A stretch of DNA of 64,000 bases from Mesobacillus campisalis (GTDB lineage Bacteria > Bacillota > Bacilli > Bacillales > Cytobacillaceae): the NCBI RefSeq assembly GCF_000986785.1, contig NZ_LAYY01000010.1, positions 62,001-126,000 on the forward strand, written 5' to 3'. Position 1 is the first letter of the stretch. Each line of letters opens with the position of its first letter. A program made the position numbers and the translations under genes. The notes beneath the pieces were generated by a model, which was not told the origin of the DNA, ran no database searches, and worked only from the letters and a program-made list of their open reading frames with translations. This document shows, one piece after another, positions 44,025 through 52,616 of this stretch.

Positions 44025-44689
44025 TAGACGTATCCGGATTGACTCTTTCATTTGGCAGTAAAAAGGTACTGGACCATGTTTCACTTAATATCGAAAAAAA
44101 TGAAATTTGCGCTCTTGTCGGACGGAACGGGGCCGGGAAATCAACCTTCATCAACTGCCTGCTCGGCCTCGCGCCTGCACAGGGAGGCCGCATTGCCATC
44201 AATGGCAAGGAGCAGGCCAAAACAAAAAGCTGGATAAACGAAATTTCCTATCTTCCGGAGAAATTCATGCTTTACCCAGCCTTAACCGGCTATGAAAATA
44301 TGAAGTTTTTCGCCCAATCGGGGAAGGGCAAGGCAAATGAGGAGAGGATTAAGGAAATCCTCACATCTGTGGGACTCTGGAAAGACCGCGATTTTCCTGT
44401 CAAAAGCTACTCGAAAGGAATGCTGCAGCGGCTCGGTCTGGCGGTGATCCTTTACCCCGACAGCGGCATCATCATCCTGGACGAACCGACCAGCGGCATC
44501 GATCCCATCGGCCGGCAGGAAATATTGAAAGTGCTGAAAGAGCTTAAAAACAAGACCATCCTGCTTTCTTCCCATCATCTGGATGAAATTCAGCAGATCT
44601 GCAGCACTGTTGCTTTCCTGGAAGAAGGAAAGATGACGAAATATACCGTAGACGGATTTTTAATCCAACAGCGCCTGGGAGGTTTTTAA
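44021..44689 (+). CDS. nosF: ABC transporter ATPase NosF
   Basis: This 222-aa ATPase has Walker A GRNGAGKST (about 35-43), the signature SKGMLQRLGLA (about 128-138), Walker B IIILDEPTSGID and the switch His (LLSSHHLDE). It is short, as usual for NosF, and powers NosY. Overlap with nosY and one base of spacing to the next gene indicate an operon. Confidence 0.92.
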   Translation: MIDVSGLTLSFGSKKVLDHVSLNIEKNEICALVGRNGAGKSTFINCLLGLAPAQGGRIAINGKEQAKTKSWINEISYLPEKFMLYPALTGYENMKFFAQSGKGKANEERIKEILTSVGLWKDRDFPVKSYSKGMLQRLGLAVILYPDSGIIILDEPTSGIDPIGRQEILKVLKELKNKTILLSSHHLDEIQQICSTVAFLEEGKMTKYTVDGFLIQQRLGGF

Positions 44690-44690
44690 C

Positions 44691-45593
44691 ATGAAAAAGT
44701 GGAGCCTATTGCTCATTATGATGCTGGCCCTTGTCCTCGCCGCCTGCAGCGGGAAACCGGACTGGAAAGCGGAAATCACCAAAGAACCTGTTTTTTCAAG
44801 CGGAAAGGAGTCGCAAATGGTGCTCTCCGTTTCGGAAAACAGCTCCCCTGTCAGTGATTTGAGCATCAAAGCGCAGCTAACCATGGTGGACATGGATCAT
44901 GGAAGTTTTGATGCTGCCTTGGAAGAACAGGAAGACGGAACATACGCCGCCAAAGTGAAGCTGCCGATGGCCGGGAAGTGGGAAGCTGTGTTCACCCTCG
45001 AAAAAGACGGCAAGCAGCTTGAACAAGTCGCCGAAATGAATGTTGAAAAAGCAGACGGCGTCGCTGCCATCAACGGCGAGTGGATCACACAGGAAGACCT
45101 TGATTTCTATGCTTTTATCAATGAATTGCATATCGAAATGGCTCGTGAAACCGACCGTGGAAAATACAGCGGCGACGAGCTAGAAGAAGCCATGGCCTAC
45201 TGGGATATGCAGCTGGAAATGAATGAAAACCAAAACCAGCTGATTGCGCAAATCATCCGCCTGCGGGCGATGGCAATGCTCGGAAGCGAAAAAGGCCACA
45301 CCGCCAGCGAGCAGGAAGTGAACGATGAAATCGCCAAGGTCCGCAGCCAGTACAATGAATCGTCTGCTGCCAAACAGCTGATTGAACAATATGGAGAGGA
45401 AAAGTTCTGGAAGTACCAGCAGGAGCAATACGCAAGAATTGTCCTGACGCAAAAGGTCCAGCAGGACGTCGTGGAGCTGGTCAAGCAGGAAAACCCTAAA
45501 GCAAGTGCGCAGGAAGTCCAGTTCACCGCCGAAAAGAAATACGAAGAGCTTCTTGTTTCCCAGGTGGATTCATTGAAGATCGAGCTTTTATAA
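44691..45593 (+). CDS. Lipoprotein with YtkA-like and SurA-N-like domains
   Basis: This 300-aa lipoprotein has a lipobox LAAC (Cys19). Residues about 25-122 form an Ig-like YtkA/FixH-type domain containing LTMVDMDHGSF, a Met/His pattern that could bind copper. Residues about 125-300 are all-helical and resemble the N-terminal chaperone domain of SurA/PpiC (GEWITQEDLDFYAF, QLIAQIIRLRAMAMLGSEKG, EQYGEEKFWKYQQEQ) but no peptidyl-prolyl isomerase domain is present. It closes the nos operon where other clusters carry nosL, and no nosL is seen here. A role as copper chaperone or NosZ assembly factor is inference. Confidence 0.6.
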   Translation: MKKWSLLLIMMLALVLAACSGKPDWKAEITKEPVFSSGKESQMVLSVSENSSPVSDLSIKAQLTMVDMDHGSFDAALEEQEDGTYAAKVKLPMAGKWEAVFTLEKDGKQLEQVAEMNVEKADGVAAINGEWITQEDLDFYAFINELHIEMARETDRGKYSGDELEEAMAYWDMQLEMNENQNQLIAQIIRLRAMAMLGSEKGHTASEQEVNDEIAKVRSQYNESSAAKQLIEQYGEEKFWKYQQEQYARIVLTQKVQQDVVELVKQENPKASAQEVQFTAEKKYEELLVSQVDSLKIELL

Positions 45594-45598
45594 CACAA

Positions 45599-45633
45599 AG
45601 AGAGCAGCCCCGAATGGCTGCTCTCTCGTTTTG
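45599..45633 (+). terminator. Terminator of the nos operon
   Basis: AGAGAGCAGCC/GGCTGCTCTCT stem followed by CGTTTTG. Confidence 0.85.
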
Positions 45634-45796
45634 CAAACTAAAAATGCCCAAGGCTGGTTGTGAAAGACAAAAACAGGCAATTATGGTGCGAAGTTCTTGG
45701 TTAAAACAAGAAGAGACAGCGAAATTGCGCCAGTTTTATCCAAGATAACTTCGTTCTTAAAGGATAATTGCCTTGCTTAGCACTCCTCATCACATG

Positions 45797-45891
45797 ATTA
45801 CATCAATTTTTTCCGGGATTGCATCAATTCCCTGGATTATTGCATCAATTCCCGAAGATATTGCATCAATTATTTGTTTTATTCGCCATAC
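45797..45891. repeat. 21-bp periodic array of ATTGCATCAAT (four copies)
   Basis: ATT(A/G)CATCAAT begins at 45797, 45818, 45839 and 45860, exactly 21 bp apart, and a degenerate fifth (ATTCGCCATA) begins at 45881. It sits in the 434-bp space between the converging nos operon and the sugar dehydrogenase gene. On the other strand the word reads GGAATTGATGCAAT. The remainder of the space (45634-45790) shows nothing recognisable. Confidence 0.88.
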
Positions 45892-46027
45892 CGGTGTCCA
45901 AATTGTGACAAGGCGGCATTATCTCCCCAAATGGTTCGACATCCTGCCAATAAAAAAAGACCGCAGGCAGTTCAAAAGATTTGCCTGCAGTGTTGCCGAT
46001 CAGCCCAAGCAGCTGCTCTCTTCCTAT

Positions 46028-47131
46028 TTATTCACTAAACGATGACAAAGGGATTTTATACAGCTTATCGTCATCTTCCTGCGGCGACCCGCGTCCATCG
46101 GTATTGTTGGAGATAAAGTACAGCTCGTCGTCTTGGATCATGACATCGCGGATGCGGCCGAGGCCGGACACGACCTCCCTTTTCTCTTTCTTTTCAATGT
46201 CAAATTCAAGCACAGCGCTGCCTCTCAGTGCGGCCACATACAGTTTCCCGTCCAGCACCGCCATTCCTGAAGGCGCCCACGTATTCTCGCCCGACTGGAA
46301 CAGCGGACTTTCCATTCCCTGCTTTTCTTCATCGCCAGTGATCTCCGGCCAGCCGTAATTGCTCCCTGGTTCTATCACATTGATTTCATCGCGGGCACTC
46401 GGGCCATGCTCGCTCGCAAACATCGTCCCGTCCTCATCCCACACCATTCCCTGCGGGTTGCGGTGGCCATAGCTGAATACATAGGAATCCGCGAATGGAT
46501 TGTCATCCGGAATCGTACCGTCCAGGTTCAGGCGGAGAATCTTCCCAGCAAGTGAACCCAGATCCTGGGCCAGCTCCGGCCGTGAAGCATCCCCTGCACT
46601 CGCATACAGCTTGCCGTCAGGCCCAATTGCCAGCCGGCCGCCATGGTGCACATTGCCGCTCGGAATCTGATCAAGCAACAGCTTACTTTCCACCCAGACA
46701 TCCTTTTTCAGCGTCAGTTGCACAATCCGGTTGTACTGACCTCCGTCTTCATACGTGTAATAGGCAAAGGCCTGGTTCGACTCCGCAAAGTCAGGCGCCA
46801 GCACAAGGCCGAGCAGCCCTGCTTCTGCCGCTTCCGAAAGCGGCTTTTCCAGCTGCACTTCCTGTCTGGCCTGTCCGCCATCACCGATTCGGACAATTGC
46901 CCCTTCACGCTCGCTCACATAAAAGACTTCCCCCGTCTTGTTGATCGACCACGGAATCCTCAAATTGTCTGCCAGCACTTCCGCCTCAGCTGGCCGTGCC
47001 GCTGTTTCCTGTTCCTCCACCCGGTCCGGCTGTTTCGCCCCGCCTGGCTGGCTTGCTTCATCCTGGCCCGGACCGCCGCTAGAGCACGCTCCCAGCAGGA
47101 GTGCCAGCATAATGAACATGATTCCTCTCAT
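46028..47131 (-). CDS. PQQ-dependent sugar dehydrogenase family lipoprotein
   Basis: This 367-aa protein has a lipobox LLGAC (Cys16), an acidic linker and a beta-propeller of the soluble glucose/aldose dehydrogenase type (AlkYliI-like: HHGGRLAIGPDGKLY, GHRNPQGMVWDEDG, EHGPSARDEINVI, GSNYGWPEITG). These motifs bind PQQ and calcium in Asd-type enzymes. Whether this bacterium makes PQQ is unknown; no pqq gene is in the window. AAAGGAA precedes the ATG. Confidence 0.87.
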   Translation of the reverse strand: MRGIMFIMLALLLGACSSGGPGQDEASQPGGAKQPDRVEEQETAARPAEAEVLADNLRIPWSINKTGEVFYVSEREGAIVRIGDGGQARQEVQLEKPLSEAAEAGLLGLVLAPDFAESNQAFAYYTYEDGGQYNRIVQLTLKKDVWVESKLLLDQIPSGNVHHGGRLAIGPDGKLYASAGDASRPELAQDLGSLAGKILRLNLDGTIPDDNPFADSYVFSYGHRNPQGMVWDEDGTMFASEHGPSARDEINVIEPGSNYGWPEITGDEEKQGMESPLFQSGENTWAPSGMAVLDGKLYVAALRGSAVLEFDIEKKEKREVVSGLGRIRDVMIQDDELYFISNNTDGRGSPQEDDDKLYKIPLSSFSE

Positions 47132-47185
47132 CCAACCATTCCTTTCACCAAAAAATTTGGCGCCGGAAAGATGTTTGTCTAGTTG

Positions 47186-48043
47186 CTATTCCAATACTTC
47201 CAGAATCGCCTTTCCTACTCCGCTTTCATCATTGGTCGAGGTTACTACATCACACTCGGCCTGAATCGCAAACCCAGCGTTTCCCATCGCCACTGCTCTT
47301 CCTGCGCGCGTGAGCATTGACAAGTCATTCTCGTTGTCGCCAATGGCCATCGTTTCCGACATTTCCAATCCTCTTTCTTTTACAAAAGCTTCAAGTGCAA
47401 TCCCTTTCTGCGCTTTTTCGCTTGTGATCTCAATATTGGAGTGCCCGGATGAGCTGAGCGCCAGCCCTTCAATCACCGACAATGCTTCCCGGCCTTCCGC
47501 CTGCTTCTCGTCATCAAAGGAAAAGGCGAGAAACTTGTAAATCTGGTGCTCATCATTGTCAAACAGCTCATCATAGCTGTCAACCACATGAACAAGCCCT
47601 TTCTCGAACCTTTCTTCTGCTCCTTTTAAAATGACATCCACCGGAGCTTCAGGGTTGGCTGAAGAGAAAATGTCCACAATGACCGTGATTCCTTTATCGC
47701 GGTCATCCGTAAAGGTCCCCTGATTCGTATATACTTCAAAATAAATTTCCTTTTCATTAAGGATCCTTGCAGCTTCCTTCGCCTGGGCCTTTGACAGCGG
47801 ATTGGTCGCAACCACTTCGCCATCAGGGGAGCGTACTTCTGCGCCATTGACACAGATCGCGGGCAGCTGCAGCCCGGCCTCCCTCAGGACAAACATCGCC
47901 TCATCGTATGAACGGCCTGTTGCCACGACCACTTCAACGCCTTGTTCCTTTGCTTGTAAAATTGCCGACTTGTTTTCTTCCGTAATTTGCTGCGCCGAAT
48001 TCAATAATGTTCCATCCATATCTGTTGCAATGCACTTAATCAT
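47186..48043 (-). CDS. Cof-type HAD phosphatase
   Basis: This 285-aa protein has the HAD motif I IATDMDGTLLNS (residues 4-15), motif II VVVATGRSYDEA, the C2-type cap, and motif IV AIGDNENDLSMLTRAG. It is a cytoplasmic sugar-phosphate or flavin-nucleotide phosphatase of the Cof/YkrA group; substrate not predictable. The ATG at 48043 has AGAAGG eight bases upstream. Confidence 0.9.
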   Translation of the reverse strand: MIKCIATDMDGTLLNSAQQITEENKSAILQAKEQGVEVVVATGRSYDEAMFVLREAGLQLPAICVNGAEVRSPDGEVVATNPLSKAQAKEAARILNEKEIYFEVYTNQGTFTDDRDKGITVIVDIFSSANPEAPVDVILKGAEERFEKGLVHVVDSYDELFDNDEHQIYKFLAFSFDDEKQAEGREALSVIEGLALSSSGHSNIEITSEKAQKGIALEAFVKERGLEMSETMAIGDNENDLSMLTRAGRAVAMGNAGFAIQAECDVVTSTNDESGVGKAILEVLE

Positions 48044-48124
48044 GTTTTTCACCTTCTATGTAGTTTATCCAGGCGCCACTACTGCCAGGAATTTGGATAT
48101 GTGCCATTCTACCATGAATTGTCT

Positions 48125-48814
48125 TCATTCTCCCGGAAAAAGCCTTGCAGGCAAATGGCGGCTTCCTTCACGAACGCTGAGCGGCGCAAGCCGATGGGAG
48201 GAAATAAAGCTTTTCACCGATTCCGGATTGGTCTTCGAATATTCCCTGAGCGCCCAGCCAATCCCTTTCTGGATAAAAAACTCCTTGCTGTCTGCATTGA
48301 GCGTGATATAGCGGTAAAGCAGCTCCTCATTTGTCCGCTCCTTATACTTCAATTGAAAAATGATTGCCGACCTTCTTAGCCACATATCACTGGCCACAGC
48401 CCAGTGCTCGATTTCCTCCTGAATCAGTTCGGGATGATCCGCGGCAATTTTCCCAACCGGTTTCTGCGCTAGCATGTCGACCGTATCCCACCATGATTTG
48501 CTCGTAATCAGCTTCTTCATCAGATAAAAATGCTCTTTCGTGAGCTGCTTAAGGAATTTTTCAATATAATCCATTGCAGCTGCCTGAAGTTCCCGTTCGG
48601 GAAAGTCCCATAAAGAAAGGACAAATTCCTCGCTAAAAGGCTGCTTCAGAATGCCTGTTTCCGTAAAGAATTGTTTTTCAATTTCCCTCCTTTGCGGCGT
48701 CTTGATGCCAAAGAACGGAAATTTACCTTTCATATAGGCCTTCATATGTACCGCATTTTCCTTATTTGCCTTTTCTGCCATCATGCTTCTTAACTGTTCC
48801 GCCAGTTTTTTCAT
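48125..48814 (-). CDS. AlkD-type DNA alkylation repair protein
   Basis: This protein of about 229 aa is built of HEAT-like helical repeats. Its characteristic AlkD pieces are FFGIKTPQRREIEKQ, SWWDTVDMLAQKPVG, WAVASDMWLRRSAIIFQL and FIQKGIGWALREYSKTNP, including the Trp, Asp and Arg residues that cradle alkylated bases. It should remove bulky or N3/N7 alkyl purines from DNA. AGAGG precedes the ATG at 48814. Confidence 0.88.
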   Translation of the reverse strand: MKKLAEQLRSMMAEKANKENAVHMKAYMKGKFPFFGIKTPQRREIEKQFFTETGILKQPFSEEFVLSLWDFPERELQAAAMDYIEKFLKQLTKEHFYLMKKLITSKSWWDTVDMLAQKPVGKIAADHPELIQEEIEHWAVASDMWLRRSAIIFQLKYKERTNEELLYRYITLNADSKEFFIQKGIGWALREYSKTNPESVKSFISSHRLAPLSVREGSRHLPARLFPGE

Positions 48815-48912
48815 GTCGTTACCTCTATCCTGAATATTTTCATTATTGCCGTATGGCACTGGGGTGATTCCTTTATATTGGCTTCGGTTACGTTTACAAT
48901 TAATTATAACCT

Positions 48913-49217
48913 GGCTGTGTTACATTAGCCTGTTGATTTCCATTACAGGCGCTTCGCTTTCCGCGGGCGGCCCGGAGAGCCTGTCTTGCTTCGCCTCCTA
49001 GAAACTCAACAAACTTCAGCTCCTCCTGCAGAAGCAAAGAACGCTTCTTTGTCGGAGCCTCCAGTTTGCTCGTTTCTGGACAGTCGGCATACGCATTTCT
49101 TACTCCTCGGTGCTTCGGCACCTGCGGGGTCTCCCCTGACCCGTACTCCCGCAGGAGTCTCGCGCCTTCCACTCCAATCAACAGGATTGACAATCACCAA
49201 TCGCCGTTAACACAGCC
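48913..49217. repeat. MITE-like element, copy 3 (305 bp)
   Basis: Bounded by GGCTGTGTTA and TAACACAGCC, it is nearly the same length as copy 2 and shares its roughly 115-bp central module. It occupies most of the space between the divergent alkD-type gene and bmrA, 28 bp upstream of the bmrA start codon. As with copy 1, transcription of the downstream gene must begin in or cross it. Confidence 0.85.
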
Positions 49218-49245
49218 AACCATAAAATAGACTGGAGCTAATGGC

Positions 49246-50988
49246 ATGCGTTCTGAAAGACGTCTTGATTGGAAATCGCTTTTTCATTTGATGAGGGGGG
49301 CCAATGTGCCGAAGTGGATGATCGCTCTTGGGATTGGCCTCAGTCTGCTGGAGACGGTGGCCAGGCTGATTGTTCCCTGGTTTACTAAGAACCTGGTGGA
49401 CCAGTTGTCGATTGCGGCCCTGGATCCTTCCATCATCGTGCTTCTGGGAATCACCTTTATCCTGCAGACAGCCGCTGGTGCTTTTTCCTATTACTTCCTG
49501 GCGTATATGGGTGAAAGCGTGGTCGCTTCCATCAGGAGGGAGCTGTGGAACCAGGTGCTGCACCTGCAGATTCCTTATTTCGACCAGCATGAATCTGGCG
49601 AAACGATGAGCCGCATCACCCAGGACACCAATATTGTCAAAAACCTGATCACCCAGCACCTAATCACCTTTATCACCGGAATCATATCCATCATCGGTGC
49701 GGTCGCCATCCTCCTGGTTATCGACTGGAAGATGACGCTGATCATGATTACCTCTGTTCCCCTCGCCCTGCTGATCATCATGCCGCTCGGGCGGAAAATG
49801 TATAAAATTTCAAAGGCCACCCAGGACGAAATGGCCGGCTTTTCGGGGAACCTTGGGCGAGTGCTGTCCGATATCAGGCTCGTAAAAGCCTATCATGCCG
49901 AAAACGCCGAAGAAGCCAAAGGCAACACAGGCATTTCCCACCTGTTTCAGTTCGGCCTTAAGGAAGCAAAAATCCAGGCAGTGATTTCGCCATTCATGAC
50001 TTTTATCATGATGCTTGTGCTCGCCATTCTCATCGGGTACGGTGGCGTCAGGGTCGCCTCCGGCACGCTGACGGCTGGCTCGCTCGTGGCCATCATCATT
50101 TACATGTTCCAAATCGTCGTGCCGTTTGCGCAGATGGCCTCCTTCTTTACGGCGCTTCAAAAAGCAACCGGCGCAACGGAAAGGATCCAGGAAATCCTCG
50201 CGCTCGAAAGGGAAAACAACGGAAAAGGGCTTCCTGTCCATCATGCCGACCAGAACCTTTCCTTTGAACATCTCTCGTTCTCCTATGAAAACGAAACGCC
50301 GATTTTAAAGAACATTTCTCTGGAGGTTCCTGCGGGGAAAACGACCGCTTTTGTTGGACCCAGCGGCAGCGGCAAGACCACCATCTTCGGTTTAATCGAA
50401 CGGTTTTACCAGCCAACACAAGGGCGCATCCTGCTTGGAAACAGCCCAATCCATGATTTCAGTCTGGCTTCATGGCGCAGCCAGATTGGCTATGTCTCGC
50501 AGGAAAGCCCCATCATGTCAGGCACCATAAGGGACAACATTGCCTATGGAATGGAACGGGAAGTCACAGATGAAGAAATCAGGGCAGCTGCAAAGCGTGC
50601 CAATGCCGCAGAATTCATTGAATCCCTTCCCAAAGGCTACGAAACCGAGGTCGGTGAACGGGGGATCAAGCTTTCAGGCGGACAGCGCCAGCGGGTCGCT
50701 ATCGCACGCGCACTAATCCGCAACCCTCAGATCCTGCTGCTTGACGAAGCAACCTCCAACCTCGACAGCGCTTCCGAGGTGCTGGTGCAGAAGGCTCTCG
50801 CTGTGCTCATGGAAGGACGGACCACCCTTGTCATCGCCCACCGCCTGTCCACAGTGGTCGATGCCGACCAGATTGTCGTGATAGAAAAAGGCGAGATAAC
50901 CGGAATCGGTACCCATCAGGAACTGCTTTCCAACCATGATTTATACAGGGAGCTTGCCCAGCAGCAGCTCCGGGGCGATCAAGCATAA
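49246..50988 (+). CDS. bmrA: Multidrug ABC exporter BmrA
   Basis: This 580-aa half-transporter has six membrane helices (1-310) and a nucleotide-binding domain with Walker A GPSGSGKTT, signature LSGGQRQRVA, Walker B ILLLDEATS and the switch HRLS. Long stretches are close to B. subtilis BmrA (for example HLITFITGIISIIGA and VVDADQIVVIEKGEITG). It acts as a homodimer exporting drugs. GGAG lies eight bases before the ATG. Confidence 0.92.
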   Translation: MRSERRLDWKSLFHLMRGANVPKWMIALGIGLSLLETVARLIVPWFTKNLVDQLSIAALDPSIIVLLGITFILQTAAGAFSYYFLAYMGESVVASIRRELWNQVLHLQIPYFDQHESGETMSRITQDTNIVKNLITQHLITFITGIISIIGAVAILLVIDWKMTLIMITSVPLALLIIMPLGRKMYKISKATQDEMAGFSGNLGRVLSDIRLVKAYHAENAEEAKGNTGISHLFQFGLKEAKIQAVISPFMTFIMMLVLAILIGYGGVRVASGTLTAGSLVAIIIYMFQIVVPFAQMASFFTALQKATGATERIQEILALERENNGKGLPVHHADQNLSFEHLSFSYENETPILKNISLEVPAGKTTAFVGPSGSGKTTIFGLIERFYQPTQGRILLGNSPIHDFSLASWRSQIGYVSQESPIMSGTIRDNIAYGMEREVTDEEIRAAAKRANAAEFIESLPKGYETEVGERGIKLSGGQRQRVAIARALIRNPQILLLDEATSNLDSASEVLVQKALAVLMEGRTTLVIAHRLSTVVDADQIVVIEKGEITGIGTHQELLSNHDLYRELAQQQLRGDQA

Positions 50989-51172
50989 AAGTTCGGCTAC
51001 CATCCGGACTATTTTGTTTTTTTACAATAATATTCTCCCAGTTCGTTTAAGCTAATAATATCCCGGGAAATAATACACGGAATTATCAGATACGTAAAAA
51101 GGGTTGGCAAAAATATTATTCTGCATTAAAATGAACAAGTCTTTATAAATATGTATTTTAAGGGTGGTTTAG

Positions 51173-52534
51173 TTGAAACAGGCATTACGCAAAAAGCTGA
51201 CAATATATAATGTTTTACCGTTCTTAGTCCCTTCCTTGCTGGGCATCTTTTTATTTATGGTCCCACTTTCGTACAATGGGGAAATTACTATTCCAATTGC
51301 GATTCTTTCCGGCTGGGTCCAGGATTGGCTTGGGGCCTACCTTCCGGAGATTATGACAGCCATCATCGTCATCACCTTGATTGGCACACTGCTTGCGAAA
51401 ACAATCCGCCCCGAAATGATGGAGCGGAACAAGTTCTTCAAATCCCTATTCGATGTTCCGCTTGTCTGGTTCATTGCCAGGATCCTTGGCGCCATCTTCG
51501 CGGTTATGGTCTTGTTTCAGCTCGGACCCGAAATGGTCTGGTCTGAAAATACCGGCGGATTGCTGCTGAATGACCTGCTTCCGGTCCTGTTCGCCGTATT
51601 CCTGTTTGCAGGAATGTTTTTGCCACTGCTGCTGAACTTCGGATTGCTTGAGCTGTTCGGCATGCTGCTGACCAAGGTCATGCGCCCAATCTTCAGGCTT
51701 CCGGGCCGCTCATCAATCGATACGCTGGCTTCCTGGCTTGGCGACGGCACCATCGGGGTCCTCCTGACAAGCAAACAGTATGAAGAAGGCTTTTATACAA
51801 AACGCGAGGCAGCCGTGATTGGAACTTCCTTCTCGGTTGTATCAATCACATTCAGCCTTGTCGTCATTTCCCAGGTTGGACTTGGGCATATGTTTGTTCC
51901 GTTTTACCTGACCATGACGCTGGCAGGTTTGGCGGCCGCCATCATCGTTCCAAGAATCCCCCCGCTTTCACGGAAGCCCGATACGTACTATGAGGAAAAA
52001 TCGGAGCATTATTCGGAAGATAAAATTCCCGATGGCTACACCCCGTTTTCCTGGGGATTGAGCATGGCCGTTGACCAGGCAGCCAAGAACCGCAGTTTCC
52101 GCGATTTCTTTGTTGCCGGCGGAAAGAACATCCTCGATATGTGGATGGGCGTAGCGCCGATTGTTATGGCACTCGGGACCGTCGCCCTGATCATCGCGGA
52201 ATATACACCGTTCTTCCAGTGGCTTGGCATGCCGTTCATTCCGCTGCTCGAGCTGATGCAGGTTCCGGAAGCAAAAGCAGCTTCAGAAACGCTGGTTGTG
52301 GGATTTGCCGATATGTTCCTGCCATCCGTCATCGGCGCAAGCATCGAAAGCGAAATGACCCGATTCATCATTGCAACGGTTTCCGTGACCCAGCTGATTT
52401 ACATGTCCGAGGTCGGCGGACTGCTGCTAGGATCGAAAATCCCGATTTCCTTCTGGGAACTGTTCGTGATTTTCCTGCAGCGTACTTTGGTTACCCTGCC
52501 AATCGTCGTCCTTGTTGCCCATATGATTTTTTAA
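51173..52534 (+). CDS. YjiH-type membrane protein (nucleoside recognition/gate domain)
   Basis: This 453-aa protein has about ten to eleven predicted membrane helices and two gate-domain-like halves (FGLLELFGMLLTKVMRP and GFADMFLPSVIGASI). This layout is typical of YjiH, related to the SpmA/SpmB and FeoB gate families. The transported substrate is unknown. The start is TTG at 51173 with AGGGTGG upstream. Confidence 0.82.
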   Translation: MKQALRKKLTIYNVLPFLVPSLLGIFLFMVPLSYNGEITIPIAILSGWVQDWLGAYLPEIMTAIIVITLIGTLLAKTIRPEMMERNKFFKSLFDVPLVWFIARILGAIFAVMVLFQLGPEMVWSENTGGLLLNDLLPVLFAVFLFAGMFLPLLLNFGLLELFGMLLTKVMRPIFRLPGRSSIDTLASWLGDGTIGVLLTSKQYEEGFYTKREAAVIGTSFSVVSITFSLVVISQVGLGHMFVPFYLTMTLAGLAAAIIVPRIPPLSRKPDTYYEEKSEHYSEDKIPDGYTPFSWGLSMAVDQAAKNRSFRDFFVAGGKNILDMWMGVAPIVMALGTVALIIAEYTPFFQWLGMPFIPLLELMQVPEAKAASETLVVGFADMFLPSVIGASIESEMTRFIIATVSVTQLIYMSEVGGLLLGSKIPISFWELFVIFLQRTLVTLPIVVLVAHMIF

Positions 52535-52540
52535 GATAAA

Positions 52541-52567
52541 AAGTGCTCCGGCTGGGGCACCTTTTTT
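52541..52567 (+). terminator. Terminator after the YjiH-type gene
   Basis: AAAGTGCTCC/GGGGCACCTTT stem with a short loop and a T-run. Confidence 0.8.
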
Positions 52568-52581
52568 CGCATTGGTGGAGC

Positions 52582-52611
52582 AAAAATAGAGCACTCATCC
52601 CGAGTGCTCTC
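52582..52611 (-). terminator. Terminator after the tandem ATPase gene
   Basis: AGAGCACTC/GAGTGCTCT stem; the A-run to its left is a T-run on the minus strand. Confidence 0.8.
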
Positions 52612-52616
52612 CCATT

